Positions 21,497 through 34,600 of a stretch of DNA of 64,000 nucleotides are shown here, one piece after another (positions within the stretch are counted from its first letter, which is position 1; each line of letters starts with the position of its first letter). The position numbers were made by a program, and so were the translations under genes. Under the pieces are notes generated by a model, which was given only the letters and a program-made list of their open reading frames with translations, searched no databases and had not been told where the DNA came from. This DNA comes from Mycocentrospora acerina (Eukaryota > Ascomycota > Dothideomycetes > Pleosporales), in assembly GCA_022701365.1 (NCBI GenBank), contig JAKUHH010000216.1:310001-374000 (forward strand), read 5' to 3'.

Positions 21497-21962
21497 GGTG
21501 GGCAGTAAGCCTGTGAGGGCTGTTGGGGTGATGAGGACGAAGAAGAAGATGTAATGTACGCGACTGATGCCGAGTTCGTGGACCGTGTTGGTGAGGTTTT
21601 ACACGCGGAAAAGGATATTCTAGAATTCTTCAAGGCGAAAATTTTAGCTCCGAGAAGCTTCGGAAGCTTGAGTGTATCGGCTGCGCGAGTGTGAATGTGT
21701 AATCGTCAATGGGCGGCGGAGGAGCTGCGGAGAAGACGCGGAGGTTTGCTTGGGAAATGTCAAGGCTTGGCACCGAGCGCAACCAAAGCCAACATTTCTT
21801 GGAGCGCTTCAGAAGAACGTTGAAACAATTCATTTACATCATTCACTCGATATAATACATCTACACGTTACAAAACTACCTGCCCTTTTATGCCTGTCTA
21901 GGTCTTCCCAAGAAACGCCCGTCATGTGCTCATTTCATTCACGCCCACCCTGCGCGGACCTC
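21497..21962. other. Intergenic between RTF2 start and PPR gene stop
   Basis: About 465 bp holding the RTF2 promoter and the 3' flank of the PPR-type gene. No ORF with family resemblance and no repeat. Confidence 0.45.
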
Positions 21963-24246
21963 CTAGTCTTTGACCTTTGAAAACCACGGCTTCCGTTGCT
22001 CTGGAGACTTTGACGTCTGCTTTTTCCAACTGCTCTTTCTCTCGTCGACACTGTCCTCATCCTTTGCACCCTCATCCTTGAGGTAACCATGTAGATCTGC
22101 CTCGCCACTCTCTGCGCGCGGCGTCGCCTTGGCTACATCCGATTCTCTACCCGTGTGCTTGAATACAACCCTTTGAATGAATGCTGATAGCTTCGCACTT
22201 TCCACCTTGAACGGTTTCTTCTCCTCCTCGGCAATCAAGTTTGAGAAGATGAGTTTGTCGTACACACCATAGATCTTGCGCAGAGCTGCAACAACCTCCT
22301 CACGCTCAGTACCTGTGCGATATGAAGCACCCAACCCTCTCCCGTACCTACGCTCACCACCAACACCGAGCTGTAGACGTAGGTTATTGACGACAGGGTG
22401 CAGGTTGGTGAGTGCATCAACGAGGTCTTGTCCCTTTGCGAGAGGGAATGTCAGAGCGAGTTCGGCGTACATGTACACAGATTTCGCATCCATATCTGGT
22501 AGGGTTTGTGACATGATGTGTAAGATCTGGCTGGCGTGTTTGAGCGAGTTATGGTTGTTCTTGTCGCGGACGCAGGTGCTCATTGCGATTCTAAACGTTC
22601 CCGGTCGGGGCTCAATGCCCTTGTCGACGAGATCCTCTTTCAAAAGCTTGACAGCCGCGGCAGAGGCTCGGTTTTGGCGCAGGTTGCGCAGGCGCATCAT
22701 CAAGTTGTTGAGATCAGGCTTGACATTGTAGGTAGCCGGGTCGGTCAAAAGGTCCCAGTATTCTTGGGCAGCCTTATTTGCGACAATCTTCTGACAAGCC
22801 TCTTGTATCAGGGAGAGGGTGTTGTTGCCAGGCTGTGCGTAGGATAGGGGATTGGACACCACGGCTCCCAGACCTTGAGGTGTCACAGCAAGAAACTCGT
22901 CGCCGCGCATCGGGCTCTTTGCAGGGCTAAGGTGGTCATCATCGAGGCGGTACTGCTCGGGTGTACTGGGCGCTCGTAGATGAGAGTATCCAGCTTTGTA
23001 CCGTGCCGGCGTGCCCAATCGAGGAACGAGTCGCTCGATATCCATGGTTTGCTCAACGAGAGAGAGCACATCGTCCCAATCTCTCGGCCTACTCCCGGTG
23101 AGCAGCAGTCTTCCAATAGCACACACCAGCTCCTCGTCAATGACTAAATCAGCATTCCTCCACCTGCTAACGATATCTTCCCACATGCGTCTCCCCTCTA
23201 AGATGCCACGCTCTTTCCTGGCGGCCGCTTCATCTTCCGTTTCACCCTTCGGCCCGCCAAGCAACAAATTCTGCCTGATTGCGTTGATTATGGTGATATA
23301 TGTGATCTGGTTTGCTGCTCCAGGACCCTTCTCGGGCATCTTCCCTGCCACACCCCACAATGCGTCCATGTCCATCGCTCTCGCGCAGACTCGTAGCGCC
23401 GCATTTGTGTGGATGATCGACGGTTCGACTCTCGAATTTGGTGCAGATAGGGAATGGTATATAGAGAGAGCCTTGCTCAAGACACCCGATAGATGCGCGT
23501 TCGCAGACAGTCCGCGCAGGAGAATTGTATATGTGTAAGAATCAGGGAATTGGGCCCTCTTCTTCATCTAAATGCCAATTAGCCTATTCTGCGATACCTC
23601 TCTCACCTAGAAGTAAGCATACCTCGTTGTAAACCTTCAGAGCATCGTTCACTTTCTCATTTGCCAGATAGTGATCAATGATATGGTTCCAGCTGACAGT
23701 GCACTGCATGGAATGGCTTGCCATGCGAGTTAGCTGGAGCATTTCCATCGCTCTGTTCTTGCCCAGCTCGTTTTTAACAAACGTGGCTAATTCCAGCGGG
23801 TCTTTCAGATATCGCAGTTCCCTCTTGCGATTGTTCCAGTCCCTATCTGACATATTGGAATCGCGCTTGCCAATCTTGTTCATGTCGAGCTGCTCTATTC
23901 CCTTCCTGGCTCCTTCGGGCCTATCTGCCTCCTCATATGTGCCAGACCCCGCCCCCCACCTCCCTGCATTTTGTCTCTCTACCCCTCTTCGCTCATGTGG
24001 TGGCGGTTGCTTCAATGCTTTCCTCTCCCATTTCTTCTGGTTCGCTGCCACCGCTGACCTGTCCCATGGCTCTTCCCTATTTCGCGAGAGCTTCTCTACT
24101 TCGGAAAGATTTGTCAACCTGGCATCTGTCTTTCTCACGACATCGTGTGCGTTTGTCTGGAGGAGCCTCGTCTGGCCATATCGCAGCGTTGCACGGTGGG
24201 TCGGGATTTCCAGGGCATGTCGGAGACAGGCGCGACAATTCAGCAT
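21963..24246 (-). CDS. Mitochondrial pentatricopeptide-repeat-type protein
   Basis: Two exons: 24246-23623 and 23567-21963 (55 nt intron), giving 742 aa. The first ATG is MLNCRACLRHALEIP at 24246; codons further upstream are open but have no ATG (TTG at 24294). The N-terminus is rich in Arg, Leu and Ala with few acids, as in a mitochondrial presequence. After a charged, disordered region, helical repeats begin: SWNHIIDHYLANEKVNDALKVYNEM and FPDSYTYTILLRGL match the PPR pattern (x-Y-x-T-x-x-x-L-I). Later repeats are weaker. Such proteins bind mitochondrial RNA for processing or translation, but I cannot say which transcript. The tail is Lys/Ser-rich and ends RKPWFSKVKD. Orthology to a named yeast gene is not claimed. 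Confidence 0.8.
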
Positions 24247-27197
24247 CGAGGAGGGCGCGGGGTCGGGTAATGTACGTGGAGACGGAGTGAACAAGGCGAG
24301 AGATGTTGCTCACAAAAAGTTCTGCGACTTCGGCATGCAAAGGCGCGGACACGGACACGGACCAAAATGCCAAGCCTGTCATGTGTTCGGCATCCTGAGC
24401 CGAACATGGACCATATTCCATTGTTGTACACGATTAACACGTTAGCAAGCCTTCTGCGCCAGTTCCCGCACTGTATCACACCAAACGCCCGTCAGAAAAC
24501 GTGCATGAGGGAAAAAACCAATACTCTATTTCAACCTCGTCCACGCACGTCATTTTTATTTTCTGCTGCCATAATCAAGGCTGTGCAACAGCCCTGAACC
24601 ATCCCCTTTCCGCGCCCTTGGAGCACTAACAAAATCCCCGCTGTGAAGCTAACGCAAGCACCACACCAACACCAACTTGGCCATGGCCTGATCGGTCAAG
24701 GTAGTCTTAGTCCCGTCGAATCCTTCGCTCGCTGTGGCGCTCAACCATTGCCACATGAAGGATCCACGAGCGTGGCACGCGGTAGTCTTGATGTGAGGAT
24801 CAGCGTCAACAAGAGCCGCATTAAATGTGCTGTGGACATTCCTCTTTGGAAACATGTGCAATCTGCTACAAATGTTATTGTCGTTGTTGTCGTTATTAGC
24901 ATTGTCGTTGCTACAGCACTACAGCCCACCACCTCCGAGTTCCCTATTGTATCATCCACCAAAACACCCCAGTCATACATACAGAACAAAGTAAACGAAT
25001 CAACGTCCTAATACGGCGTGTAATATCGCCAAGCCTCTCCTCCTCCGCCCCAGAATCCTGTCTGTGTAACCCACTTGGTGGCAAGGTTCTTATACGCCAG
25101 GCTCGCATAAGCACGAAATATTAGTTTCCGCCGTCAGATCGACCGCTATCTTGCCCTGGCGCAAGGTACTTTGTCCCTGACGTTAGTTTGATGACGGCGC
25201 CCGCCAACCCAGCAAGGGATTTTAGTTAGTGTGCCGATTCACCGCTAACGGCCATCTCGCATCTGCGTTCACCAGATCCTAGCGTCTGGATCAGTTTGAA
25301 GCTCGGGGGATTTTTTAGATCAAGGTACCAAGGTCGATCCAAATAGTGCCCGTTTTGGAAGACGACGCTTGCACCCATTCGTGGAAAATATTGTTTTAAA
25401 AAGGGGACAGCATGCCACCCTTCATACACTCTAGACTCAATGTCTTGGTTTTGACAGGCTGGCCATCATTTACAAGGTTGGTTCATCTTGTGGTGTAGAG
25501 ATTACACAGAGGTGCAGACATGGCAGGTGGGTTGGGGAAGTACAACACTCGCACTCTCCCCACCCCCCAAGGTCTCCCAGTCTCAGCCCGCTGCATGATT
25601 CGTAACACGTCTACTTGCATCACTGTCATTGTTTTCAATTGCATTTCCGATGGAAAGAGCAAAAATCTCCGTATCTGTGGTCGACGGTGCTCTCTTGCAA
25701 CGTCGTGCGTGTGTACTGTGTGTGCATAGTAAAAAAAAACCCCTCTTGTTTACTCTTCTCACATGCGCACCACTCAATCAAACGCATTGAAAACTCGTAC
25801 CGTCGACCAACATCATAGTGTACATCTTTCCTACTGAAGCACTCCATGTGGCACTCTCCATTTAAACGCGAAGTTGAGAACTATCCTGCTACTAAGCCGG
25901 ATGTTGCCCCGCCGCCCCCTCAAGCCCTCGCTTGCTGGGCATGTGAATTTCCACATGATAATACAAGACCAATACCAATTTGCGCAGTACGGCTAAGACT
26001 GACTTGCGACTGTTGCAACGCCGTACAACTCCTGTACTCCTAGTTGCTGCTCAAGCCACAAGGTCCAGGCATGGTTCCGAATACAACAACAGTAAGCTCC
26101 AATCACATGTACTGGAAGCAGTGTGAAAAATACAATGTTACAAGTTTTGCGGAGCACCAGAGTGCAATATTGATTGGTGCAGATGAGGTTGGTTTGCAAT
26201 GGCGGACATGGTGCATATGTAGAGTGTTTTCATTTAGATGGTGTGAGTGTGACGGCCGAGCCACATGACAATGGCGATAGGTCGTTCTCAAGGGTGAGGC
26301 AAGTTCTATTGTGATGCTTGGTGGCATACCTCGCACGGTGTTTCAGGGTCCTTGCGGTGCACAAGGCCGGGAGTCGACGAGAAGCGTCAATGTAACCAAG
26401 CCCTCTGACCCCGTTCGTTCCACGTTGTGCGTAACGAGAGGGTTGACGAGTCTATGACTTTGGTTTGGAACTTCAAGCACCAGATGACATGCAATCTTGC
26501 TCTATAGATTGTCATGCAAGATATTTAGCTGATGAGTACGACACTTGCAGGAATAACCGTGAGAATTTGTTTCTGCAGGACGCCGCTTTGCATGCAGACT
26601 TTTAGGCCCAGGGGAAACTTTTTGATGAAGAAGAGGATCTTGATATTCGGGGGAATTGAACAAATCAACGGAAGAATAAACAGACAAAATTGCGTAAAAA
26701 CAGCAGTCAAGAATGACTGTACCGCGCAGCATAATGATTCCGTCAAACTACAAATCGCTTGCTCTGCCTCGCTCTTTCCCACCCTTGAGGGAGCCGCCAT
26801 CGTTGAAAAAGGAACTAAAATGCCCTCATAGCCATAACACCGTGAAATAGAACATACAGCCACCAGCTACCGGGTGAAATGCAAAGGTATCGCAGGAGAA
26901 AATGATGCCAAACCCATCCTATGCTTTCTTGACATGAATGCTAAGAACCTCCACAAGGAAAATCGTCAAAGTTTGGACTTGCCGTAGAAAACATGGTTAC
27001 GTAGGAAGTTGTTGATACAGTTGATGCTAAAGGCAGTCCTCGTACGTGTCGTCCTGGTATTCATCCACCTCTTGGTCTCCTGCTTCGTCCGCTAATTGAA
27101 CATCGATTGCAGGCTGAGGACTGAGAGATAGCGCGCCCTCTCCGCTTTTGTCTGTCGGGTGGATGTAAATCGTAGAATAGGAATCTAAAGGTAAAGC
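24247..27197. other. Nearly 3 kb without a supported gene, between PPR gene and CON7
   Basis: Contains the PPR-gene promoter and the CON7 3' flank. The sequence at 27030-27180 (acidic-looking on the - strand) might be CON7 3' UTR. ORFs at 24643-25011 (+), 26525-26863 (-) and others overlap, are short and lack any family mark. No tRNA, repeat array or transposon terminus was seen. Confidence 0.45.
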
Positions 27198-28651
27198 CTA
27201 GTGACCTTGTTGATACATCTGCGGGTTTTGTCCGTACGGAGATTGAGGATAACTGCTACTGTTACTATTCGGACTGTGGTATGCGTTGCTGTTTGGAGTA
27301 GCATACTGCGCCATTCCCTCAGGGAGACCCGGGCTCTGCGTCCCATACGGAGGAGCAGCCGTGTTGCCAGAAGCAGCAGGCTGATAACCAATGGGCGGGA
27401 GCTGAGGATGAGATGGTGGTTGACCTGGCACTCCGACAGCCTGTCGCATCTGCCCGTAAACGGGTGCCTCTCCGCCAGTGGCACCATCATGTGCTGCCCG
27501 TTGCTGCTGCTGAACATGCTGCTGCACGTCGGCGCGGTGTCGCTCCTCGTCGGCCTTGCGCGCGGCCTCCTCTTCCTTCTTCTTCGCTTTCCACTCTTTG
27601 CGAATTTCTTTGAATTCTGGTTAGGGTACATGTTAGCATTTGACTTGCTTGATTAGCACCATGAAGATGAATATGCCGTTGCTCTGTCACCTCGAGCTAA
27701 CACGAAACACCAACAATATTAATCTTTGGCGCAGTGGAAAGATTGCACGTACCTTCTGGTGTCCGCTTTGCACCGTGAGATTGCATCGTGACGTGCGCAT
27801 TCAAATGGTTTAAAGTGCCGTATGCTTTCTCACAACCATTCCAGCCACACTTGTACATGCGCTCAATTTCTTCATATCGCCGCCTTGGTCGCTTATGCTG
27901 TTGCGCGCCCGGGATTGGTACGAACGAGTAGACCGTGGACAGCGGATGACCTCCCTGTGCATCCTGTCAGCACATGTATCATCAGGGAAACTCAAATTGT
28001 GTTGCGAGGGGCGAGGATTTGATGCAAGTAGAATGCGAGAAGTTTTGTTGATTTACTTACTGTAGGAGGTCTCTGGACCGGAGAAACCATTGCCGCAGAA
28101 GGAGGGCCGGATGTGGCAGGGTGAGCGTAGTGCATGCCAGGTTGAGGGTATTGTCCAGCCCACTCAGGACGCGACGCGTACATGGGGGTTTGAGGATGCC
28201 CAGGGTAATGCTGCATATCGTGATGAGGTGTGTAGGGTGAGTATTGCTGTTGATGAGGGTAGGTTGGGCTGGTCGCAGCAGCGATTGATGGATCTATAGG
28301 TACATCCGAGTCAGACTTGAGGTGTTGTTGTTGATGGCCATTTGAATGACCATCTGGAATAGACATTGACGGACTCTGTTGTTGCGCCATACCGCCTGGT
28401 GCTGCACCTTGAGCGCCTGGTTGATATGACCGCTGAATATACTCTGGGAAAGACCCTGAGCGCGCAGAAGAAGGATTGACGCTGTAGTCGGAGGTGGGTG
28501 TGAGGTTCGACGATCGCGGGTCGTGTCCTTGTGGAGGATATTGCGCAGCAGATGCTTGATCTGCAGAGACGCTCTCAGAAGCTGATTGTGGAAAGGTTGG
28601 ATGGGGCGGGCTCAAACCTGACTGCGGGTAATCCTGCTGCCTTGCGTCCAT
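27198..28651 (-). CDS. CON7: C2H2 zinc-finger transcription factor CON7
   Basis: Three exons: 28651-28061, 27954-27753 and 27616-27198, giving 403 aa (406 aa if the upstream acceptor at 27964 is used). The N-terminal half is Pro/Gln/Ser-rich. The central conserved block is GGHPLSTVYSFVPIPG, QQHKRPRRRYEEIER and one C2H2 finger, YKCGWNGCEKAYGTLNHLNAH, ending in H-x5-H. It continues through GAKRTPEEFKEIRKEWK, an Ala/Glu/Arg helix and a Gln/Tyr/Pro-rich tail. In Magnaporthe, CON7 controls conidium shape, appressorium formation and cell-wall genes. The finger region is split by a 136 nt intron after TPE. Exon 2 has two in-frame AGs nine bases apart. Confidence 0.93.
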
Positions 28652-31600
28652 AGACTATGTACGTGTTCAAGAGTGCAGTTGCACCGACGATCTGAGCTGG
28701 TAGTGATTGCGCGTGGTCTAAGGGAGGAACGACTGCAGAAATATGACGATTTGCAGAACGTCCACTATTATACCGCGATCACGGGAAGACAGGCGACTAA
28801 GATGCTGGAAAGTGGACAGTGGGTAGCCAAGGATCGCGCAACGCCAGGGAACCAAAGAATGGTAATGTTGTCAGGTATAGCGTGGAAGTTAAACGCGGGT
28901 GATTTGCAGACGGTGTGTTTTCCACGGTGACCAGGTGGAGGGACGAGTAGCTCGGCAGTTTTGCACCCGTCAAATAGATAACGCACGGAAGACGCAAGCT
29001 CGAGATGACCGGGGCAGGGGGCAGGGCTAGCGTCAAAAGGGTGCCCGACTCGCGGACAGGTGCAACGCAAAGGTTACACGAGCACGCTAGCGGTGAATGA
29101 GCGCACTGCGGGTCCCTAGGGGGCGAGGCGTGGATTTGGAAGAGCTAGCGGGAGCACGGTGGAGATGGCTGGAAGTCAGTGGCGCACGCTTTGATGCTGA
29201 GGTGCCCGCCAATCGAGATGGTGGGTGTCGCTCGGCGCTTGACCAAGGAAGATTAGCACACTAGATGAGGTAATAGATGTCCGGTGCGTGGTTCGTGACG
29301 ATTATGACCAGGATGGGCCAGAGTGGTGAAGCCGAGCCGTGGCTGTGGGAATTTGTTACTGCTATAGGAAGGCTAATACTGATTTGGATTGGCGCTCAGA
29401 GCAAAATTTGGGACGCGGACCTGACTTTGACAGTGATTGACTTGAGTGTTGCGCGGGGGAGCGTGCGCACGCGCTGGTAGGCTAGCGAGAGCTGCGACGA
29501 GTGCGGGTCAAGGTGAGCTCCTTGGCCGGTGTGGGTGAAGGGATGAATTTGTGTGCAGGTGGCCACGAAACAGGACGCTGTACGTGACGCTGACTGGCTC
29601 CGCACCCACTGGATGGGACACGACGAAATTCGGTCCGTTGTCGGTATGGTAGACTGACAGATTTATGCAGTGAATGCTCCTCCCTGCGTCTTCGTCCCAA
29701 AAGCTCAACTGCGCCGAGCGATCAGCCGATTTTTCCGTGGAAAAAATTGATTGATGACTGCGTGCTGCGGAGATCTGCTGGGCAAGGGCACAGGTGCTCC
29801 ACGAAGGTGGGCCGCAGAGATATCTGTTTATGCGTGGAGGTGACTCGCGCGACAACAAGACAGACGCGTGCAGGTGCTGTGGGGGAATTGTAGGCGCGGC
29901 AGCAAGGCAGCGGACTCGAGTCTGGCGCGACTGCTGGTGTGCCTGGGGTAGCGGGCTATCGCTGGTGTCGGGCGTTAGAGCAAGGCACCGGAGGCGACAG
30001 AGATGGTGGTGAGTGCGCTGTGAGATTCGCGATGTAGGCTAGACAAAGATGGCAAGCGTGCTATGGTGGCAAGGAAAGAGCCCACTCGAGACGAGTCTTT
30101 AAAAAAGCCGGAACGTGCCAAGCGCGATGACTAATGGCAGCTTGCGGCCGCCTGTCCACCGGCGGCCGTTGAGGCCCCTTGTAGAGTCTCTTCCATCGCC
30201 GTCCGCGTTGCTGACGGGCTTGCACCCTCGTGTCTTGCGTTCACTTGACGTTCAAAGAAGAATGCAGCGATGCGATGAGGCTGAGGTTTAGCTCGCACGC
30301 TAGAGACACGGCGCTCCAAAGCCTAGTACGAAGGTCGTTAGATGAGGCCATAGGCGATATAGACACAGGAACACCAAATGTGCGTTGCTGGCTCTGACCA
30401 TCACCAACGACATCGTCTCCAGACAGAGCCATCATTATGAAATCACAGTGGCGTTGGGGGCCACGACTCTTGCTCACCGGCAGACGCGGCCACCGATACA
30501 GACAGCTGCGTGCAGATTATTAGACACGGCACAGCTGTCAGGAGCGGCAATGATACCCAAAAGCGAACGTGGAGCGAGCCTGAAGCGAATGTGTTGCGGT
30601 GAGCGAAAGCAAGCATGTGGAGCGAAAAAGAAGAGCGGCAGCATTACTCAGGGAAAGTCGTTCTCGTCAACCCATGCTTGCTGGATCTTTCATTGTCCAC
30701 CCTCTGGCATTCGCGTCACGCTTATCGTCGCAGTCGCAGTCGCAGTCGCAGTCGCAGTCGCGGTCGCGGTTATAGTCGCCATCACCATGGCACTGTTCCG
30801 CCATTGCTCTTCCTGTCCCGATGTGTTCCGCAATACACGTCGTGGGTGTGTTAATCAACAGCCAACGAGAGGCCTAGGCAATGGCACCGAAATTTCTTCC
30901 AGTCGCAATTCGCGATCAGCCGCACACCCAGCATCTTGCTTTTTATCGTGTTGTATTATGCTAGTCAGACGGGTCAGCAGACTGCTCTGTGTGGCATCCA
31001 GCCACGTCACTGGGACCATCCTCCGACACCGTTGCATTTGAGCACAAGCAACGTGGAGGGGCGATTAGCATTTTTGTCTTGCTGTCAATCGTCGCATAAA
31101 AGCGGGGCTATAGGCGGCCATGTATTTGTTCAGTACCAATTCGCATCGTGTCACGCAGTGAGATGACATGCTAGGCTAAAGTTGGGATTTCATCGTGTTC
31201 TGGGAGGAAACTTCATTTTTCTGTTTGATTGGACCGCAGAGTGTCGCGTCTGATCAGCCCCAGGATAGATACGTAAATTCTGCGCCGTCGAGCGGGAGCG
31301 GGAGCGTAGACTCGATCGCAGAATGCGCGCGCAACCACCACTCCCAAACTCACGGGGACGCAGTGAAGCAGTGAAGCAGCAAGGCTTCTCGGTTGGAGCA
31401 AACCATTGAGCCCTTGTGCTTTCGAGTTGCGATGCCCCCCCGTCTTCTTGCACAGCCCCGACTGAGCCGTCTGCCCGCCAAAAGGGGACATGGCAACGTC
31501 AGATCAATTGTTTCGAACGGATGAAAGGAGCATACTGTAATTCAACAAGCAAGGCGTCGGATGACAATCGGCACTGAATCACAGTTGTTGCATTCTTAGC

Positions 31601-34600
31601 CCATGGGTCTAGCGGCGAATGACAGTCGACGGCAGCGTATTCAAAAACACTTTACGGGCCAAAGACTTTGGGCGAGCGGGTGGCACTGACATGGGTGTAT
31701 CTAAATTGACTTACGATGTGAATTCCGTGGTTCACCCAAATCCGCGGCCAAAAGAGGCCAAAGTACAGCCGAAGTCACTCACGTGGCTGAGCTGCTCCAG
31801 GCCCAAACCCCTGTGACATTTGCTTTGACGTGCATTCGCTCCCACGATAGTCTAGAACCTGGGGCCAAGCTGGAGAATTTACACATACATGCAGCACCGC
31901 ATCACTTACCGTTCCCAACAGTGGAAGCCGCCCACGGTTGAAGGAGAGTTTCCGCTCACATTTTCCACATGCAGACATGCAGTCGACGCAAGACCCCTGT
32001 AGCAAGGTCACAACATGCGTACAGCCGAGATGCGATTCGTCCACTAGAAGCCAACTAGAACCTTGGACGCAGGGCGTCTGTTGGAGATCGCTGGTAGTCA
32101 TGTCCAAGAAACTCGGCCTGTCGCGCAGCATGGAGAGCAGGCGACACCCAGCATAGAGTTGTGAGGATAACGGCAAGCGAATGAAAAAAAAATGTCATTT
32201 TGTGTGCGTCATGCCGTCGCAGGCTGCAATTCCTCTGAAGCGATGCGTCGGTTGGAACAAGGTCACATGTATCGTTTACTGCGCTTCGCTGGGATGGGAT
32301 GGGACAAAAAGGAATGGCCATGCAGCAATACAGGTAGGTGGATTATATTGATGCACAACCCACGCACATTATTCACCGCAATCCAGCCTGCGAGGCAGGT
32401 GCTCACTATTATGTTCAGATGCACAGTGCAATCCAAAGATGGAGTAAACCGAGATCCCTCCCTGTCCTTGTCCCTGTCCCTGTCCCTGTCCTTGTCCCTG
32501 TCCCTGTCCCTGTCCTTGTCCTTGTCCTTGTCCCTGCCTCGTGCATTTCTCTCGCTCGGCGACGAGCACCTGTCATGACGCGATCTCGCAAGGAATCATC
32601 CACCCTTCCACTTTTTTGACCGTAGAATCAGCCCCCCACGAGCCGCATAGCCGACAAACCTTCCGCAAAACAGGATTGCAGCACGCTTTTCAAAGCCTCC
32701 TCTAGTAGACATGCTCAGGTGGATCCTATCACCGACTTTCCATTGCCATTACTGATCAGGGATCGTCAGCTTCCGTGATGAACGTGTCAAGGCGGCCATC
32801 TGCTCTATCCTTCCAGCTGCGAGGCGTGCGTCCAGAAAACCCGAAGAACGACCGATTTTAGCGCCCGAGTATCGCTCGTGGCCGCCTTTCTTGATTCGAT
32901 ATCGCGTGAACGACCGCATTCGCCTTTCAGTTCCTGGTGCTTCCCCACCAAAACTAGCTGCTAACTTGCCTCGGTCGGATGCTGCCCTCGTCTGTTCTTG
33001 CCCTTATTTCTCCGACCACAGCTCCATGTCAGATCAGAGCGATGTGCATTGTTCGTATATCCCTTTTTGCAGCACCACGGTTGACTCCCGGTTAATGTCT
33101 GTCTGTGGGCCTGCTTGGTTGGCATGCCAGACCCGACGTCCAGCAGGCGCAGTCTGACGTTGCAGCGTCTCAATTCACTCTGGTTGCCCACGTGCCTTTT
33201 GTCGGAGCTGCCCTCCATCATCCAACTAGGCATCGTACCCAGCTCAGTCCTGCCACATGCTCCAGCACCTATTACCCGGAATATCGCGTGTCCTCCGTCG
33301 AAAATCAATAAAGCTTGTTTCCTCTAGTCTACATTCTCCGGAAGATGAAACGGAGCCCGCCTACAGGGACCACGTTGTGAGTCCTCCCAGAGAGAACTTA
33401 GCTCGTGTTACCCACCTTCCTGTTTCAGGCCTTGACAAACCTCCATCTTGACCGACCACCAGTAGACAGCAGCCGGACCACCCGTCAACCAGATCTCTGT
33501 CACATCAACCGGATACGAGGCTGCGCGACGCTATCGAACGCGCGGACATGCACTCCGGCGTACTGCCGTTCGTTTCCAGTTTGCGAAATAATTCGGCCTC
33601 CAAATTGCAAGCCTAGAATGATCAGATCAACACATATGCTCTCTCCGAGATCAACAGGGTCCTGAACGGCCAAAGCTCCAAGCACGGGGACAGCGCGCTC
33701 TTTGCAAGCTCGTGCTGTGTAAATGAGCCCTCAATTCAGGATAGAGTTTGTCTAGAAGATCCCTCAAGCAATCACCTGCAGAAGCCATGTGCGCATCATA
33801 CTGGTATAGGAAACCCATGTAAACGAGTCATTTTTCCGAACCCTTTTGTCAGTGCCTAAAAAAAATACAGCAAGCCAATACCCAATTTGCGTTCAATTCT
33901 CAAGGGGGGCTATACAGTAATAACGTATCAATGACGTCGACGAACAAGCAAAGTGGTAGTCGTGTTTCTTTGATGTACATACAGGTCGGACTTTGCCCCG
34001 GAACATCCTCTCTGGGCACGGCGTGCATCGGATTCGCGTTGTGCATGAGCGCTGTGAAGCTCGTATCGTGTCTCGGTGCATGGGCGCAACTCTGCACTGC
34101 AAACCACAAATGGGAGATTCCGGAGCAACGCACGGTAGACCTACGCCATAGGAGACAGCTCCGCATGCGCAGGCGGTCACAGCGACGACACCGAAGTCGC
34201 ACTGAGATTCTCTCGGGCAAATTTGCCTTTACTTCTAACACTGACAAGAAGCCATGTCATTGCACTGCTGCGCAACAAGCCTGCGCTGCTGCACAGCAAG
34301 CCTACGCTGCCTCTTCGTTTTGTCTCTCAAGAGTGAAACTTGGACGACGCGTGGTACTTTCCGTGAAATTCAAACTTTGGCACTTCTGTTGACGCCAGAG
34401 CGGATCTATTGTGTGCCTTACATTGGACTGCGGGCGATCCCACACACCGTCGTCGCGCTCGTTAGAGACGGTTCTATTCTAGCTACTACTTTAACGTAAC
34501 ATCCATATAATACGTGCACATACTCAAACGATAGAGTTCATAAATAGACGAGTACCATACTGTCGGGATTCTCGTCTCGAAGTTGTGTTTGCTAGCAGAA

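Noticed and set aside
20915..21508. A 197-codon + strand frame opposite RTF2
   Set aside because: Antisense shadow covering the RTF2 exon and intron.
24247..24294. N-terminal extension of the PPR-type protein starting at 24294
   Set aside because: The first codon there is TTG; the first ATG is at 24246 and begins a plausible presequence.
30385..31041. 218-codon + strand frame in the empty stretch
   Set aside because: Crosses a CGCAGT repeat that translates to Val-Ala repeats; overlaps ORFs in other frames; no domain.
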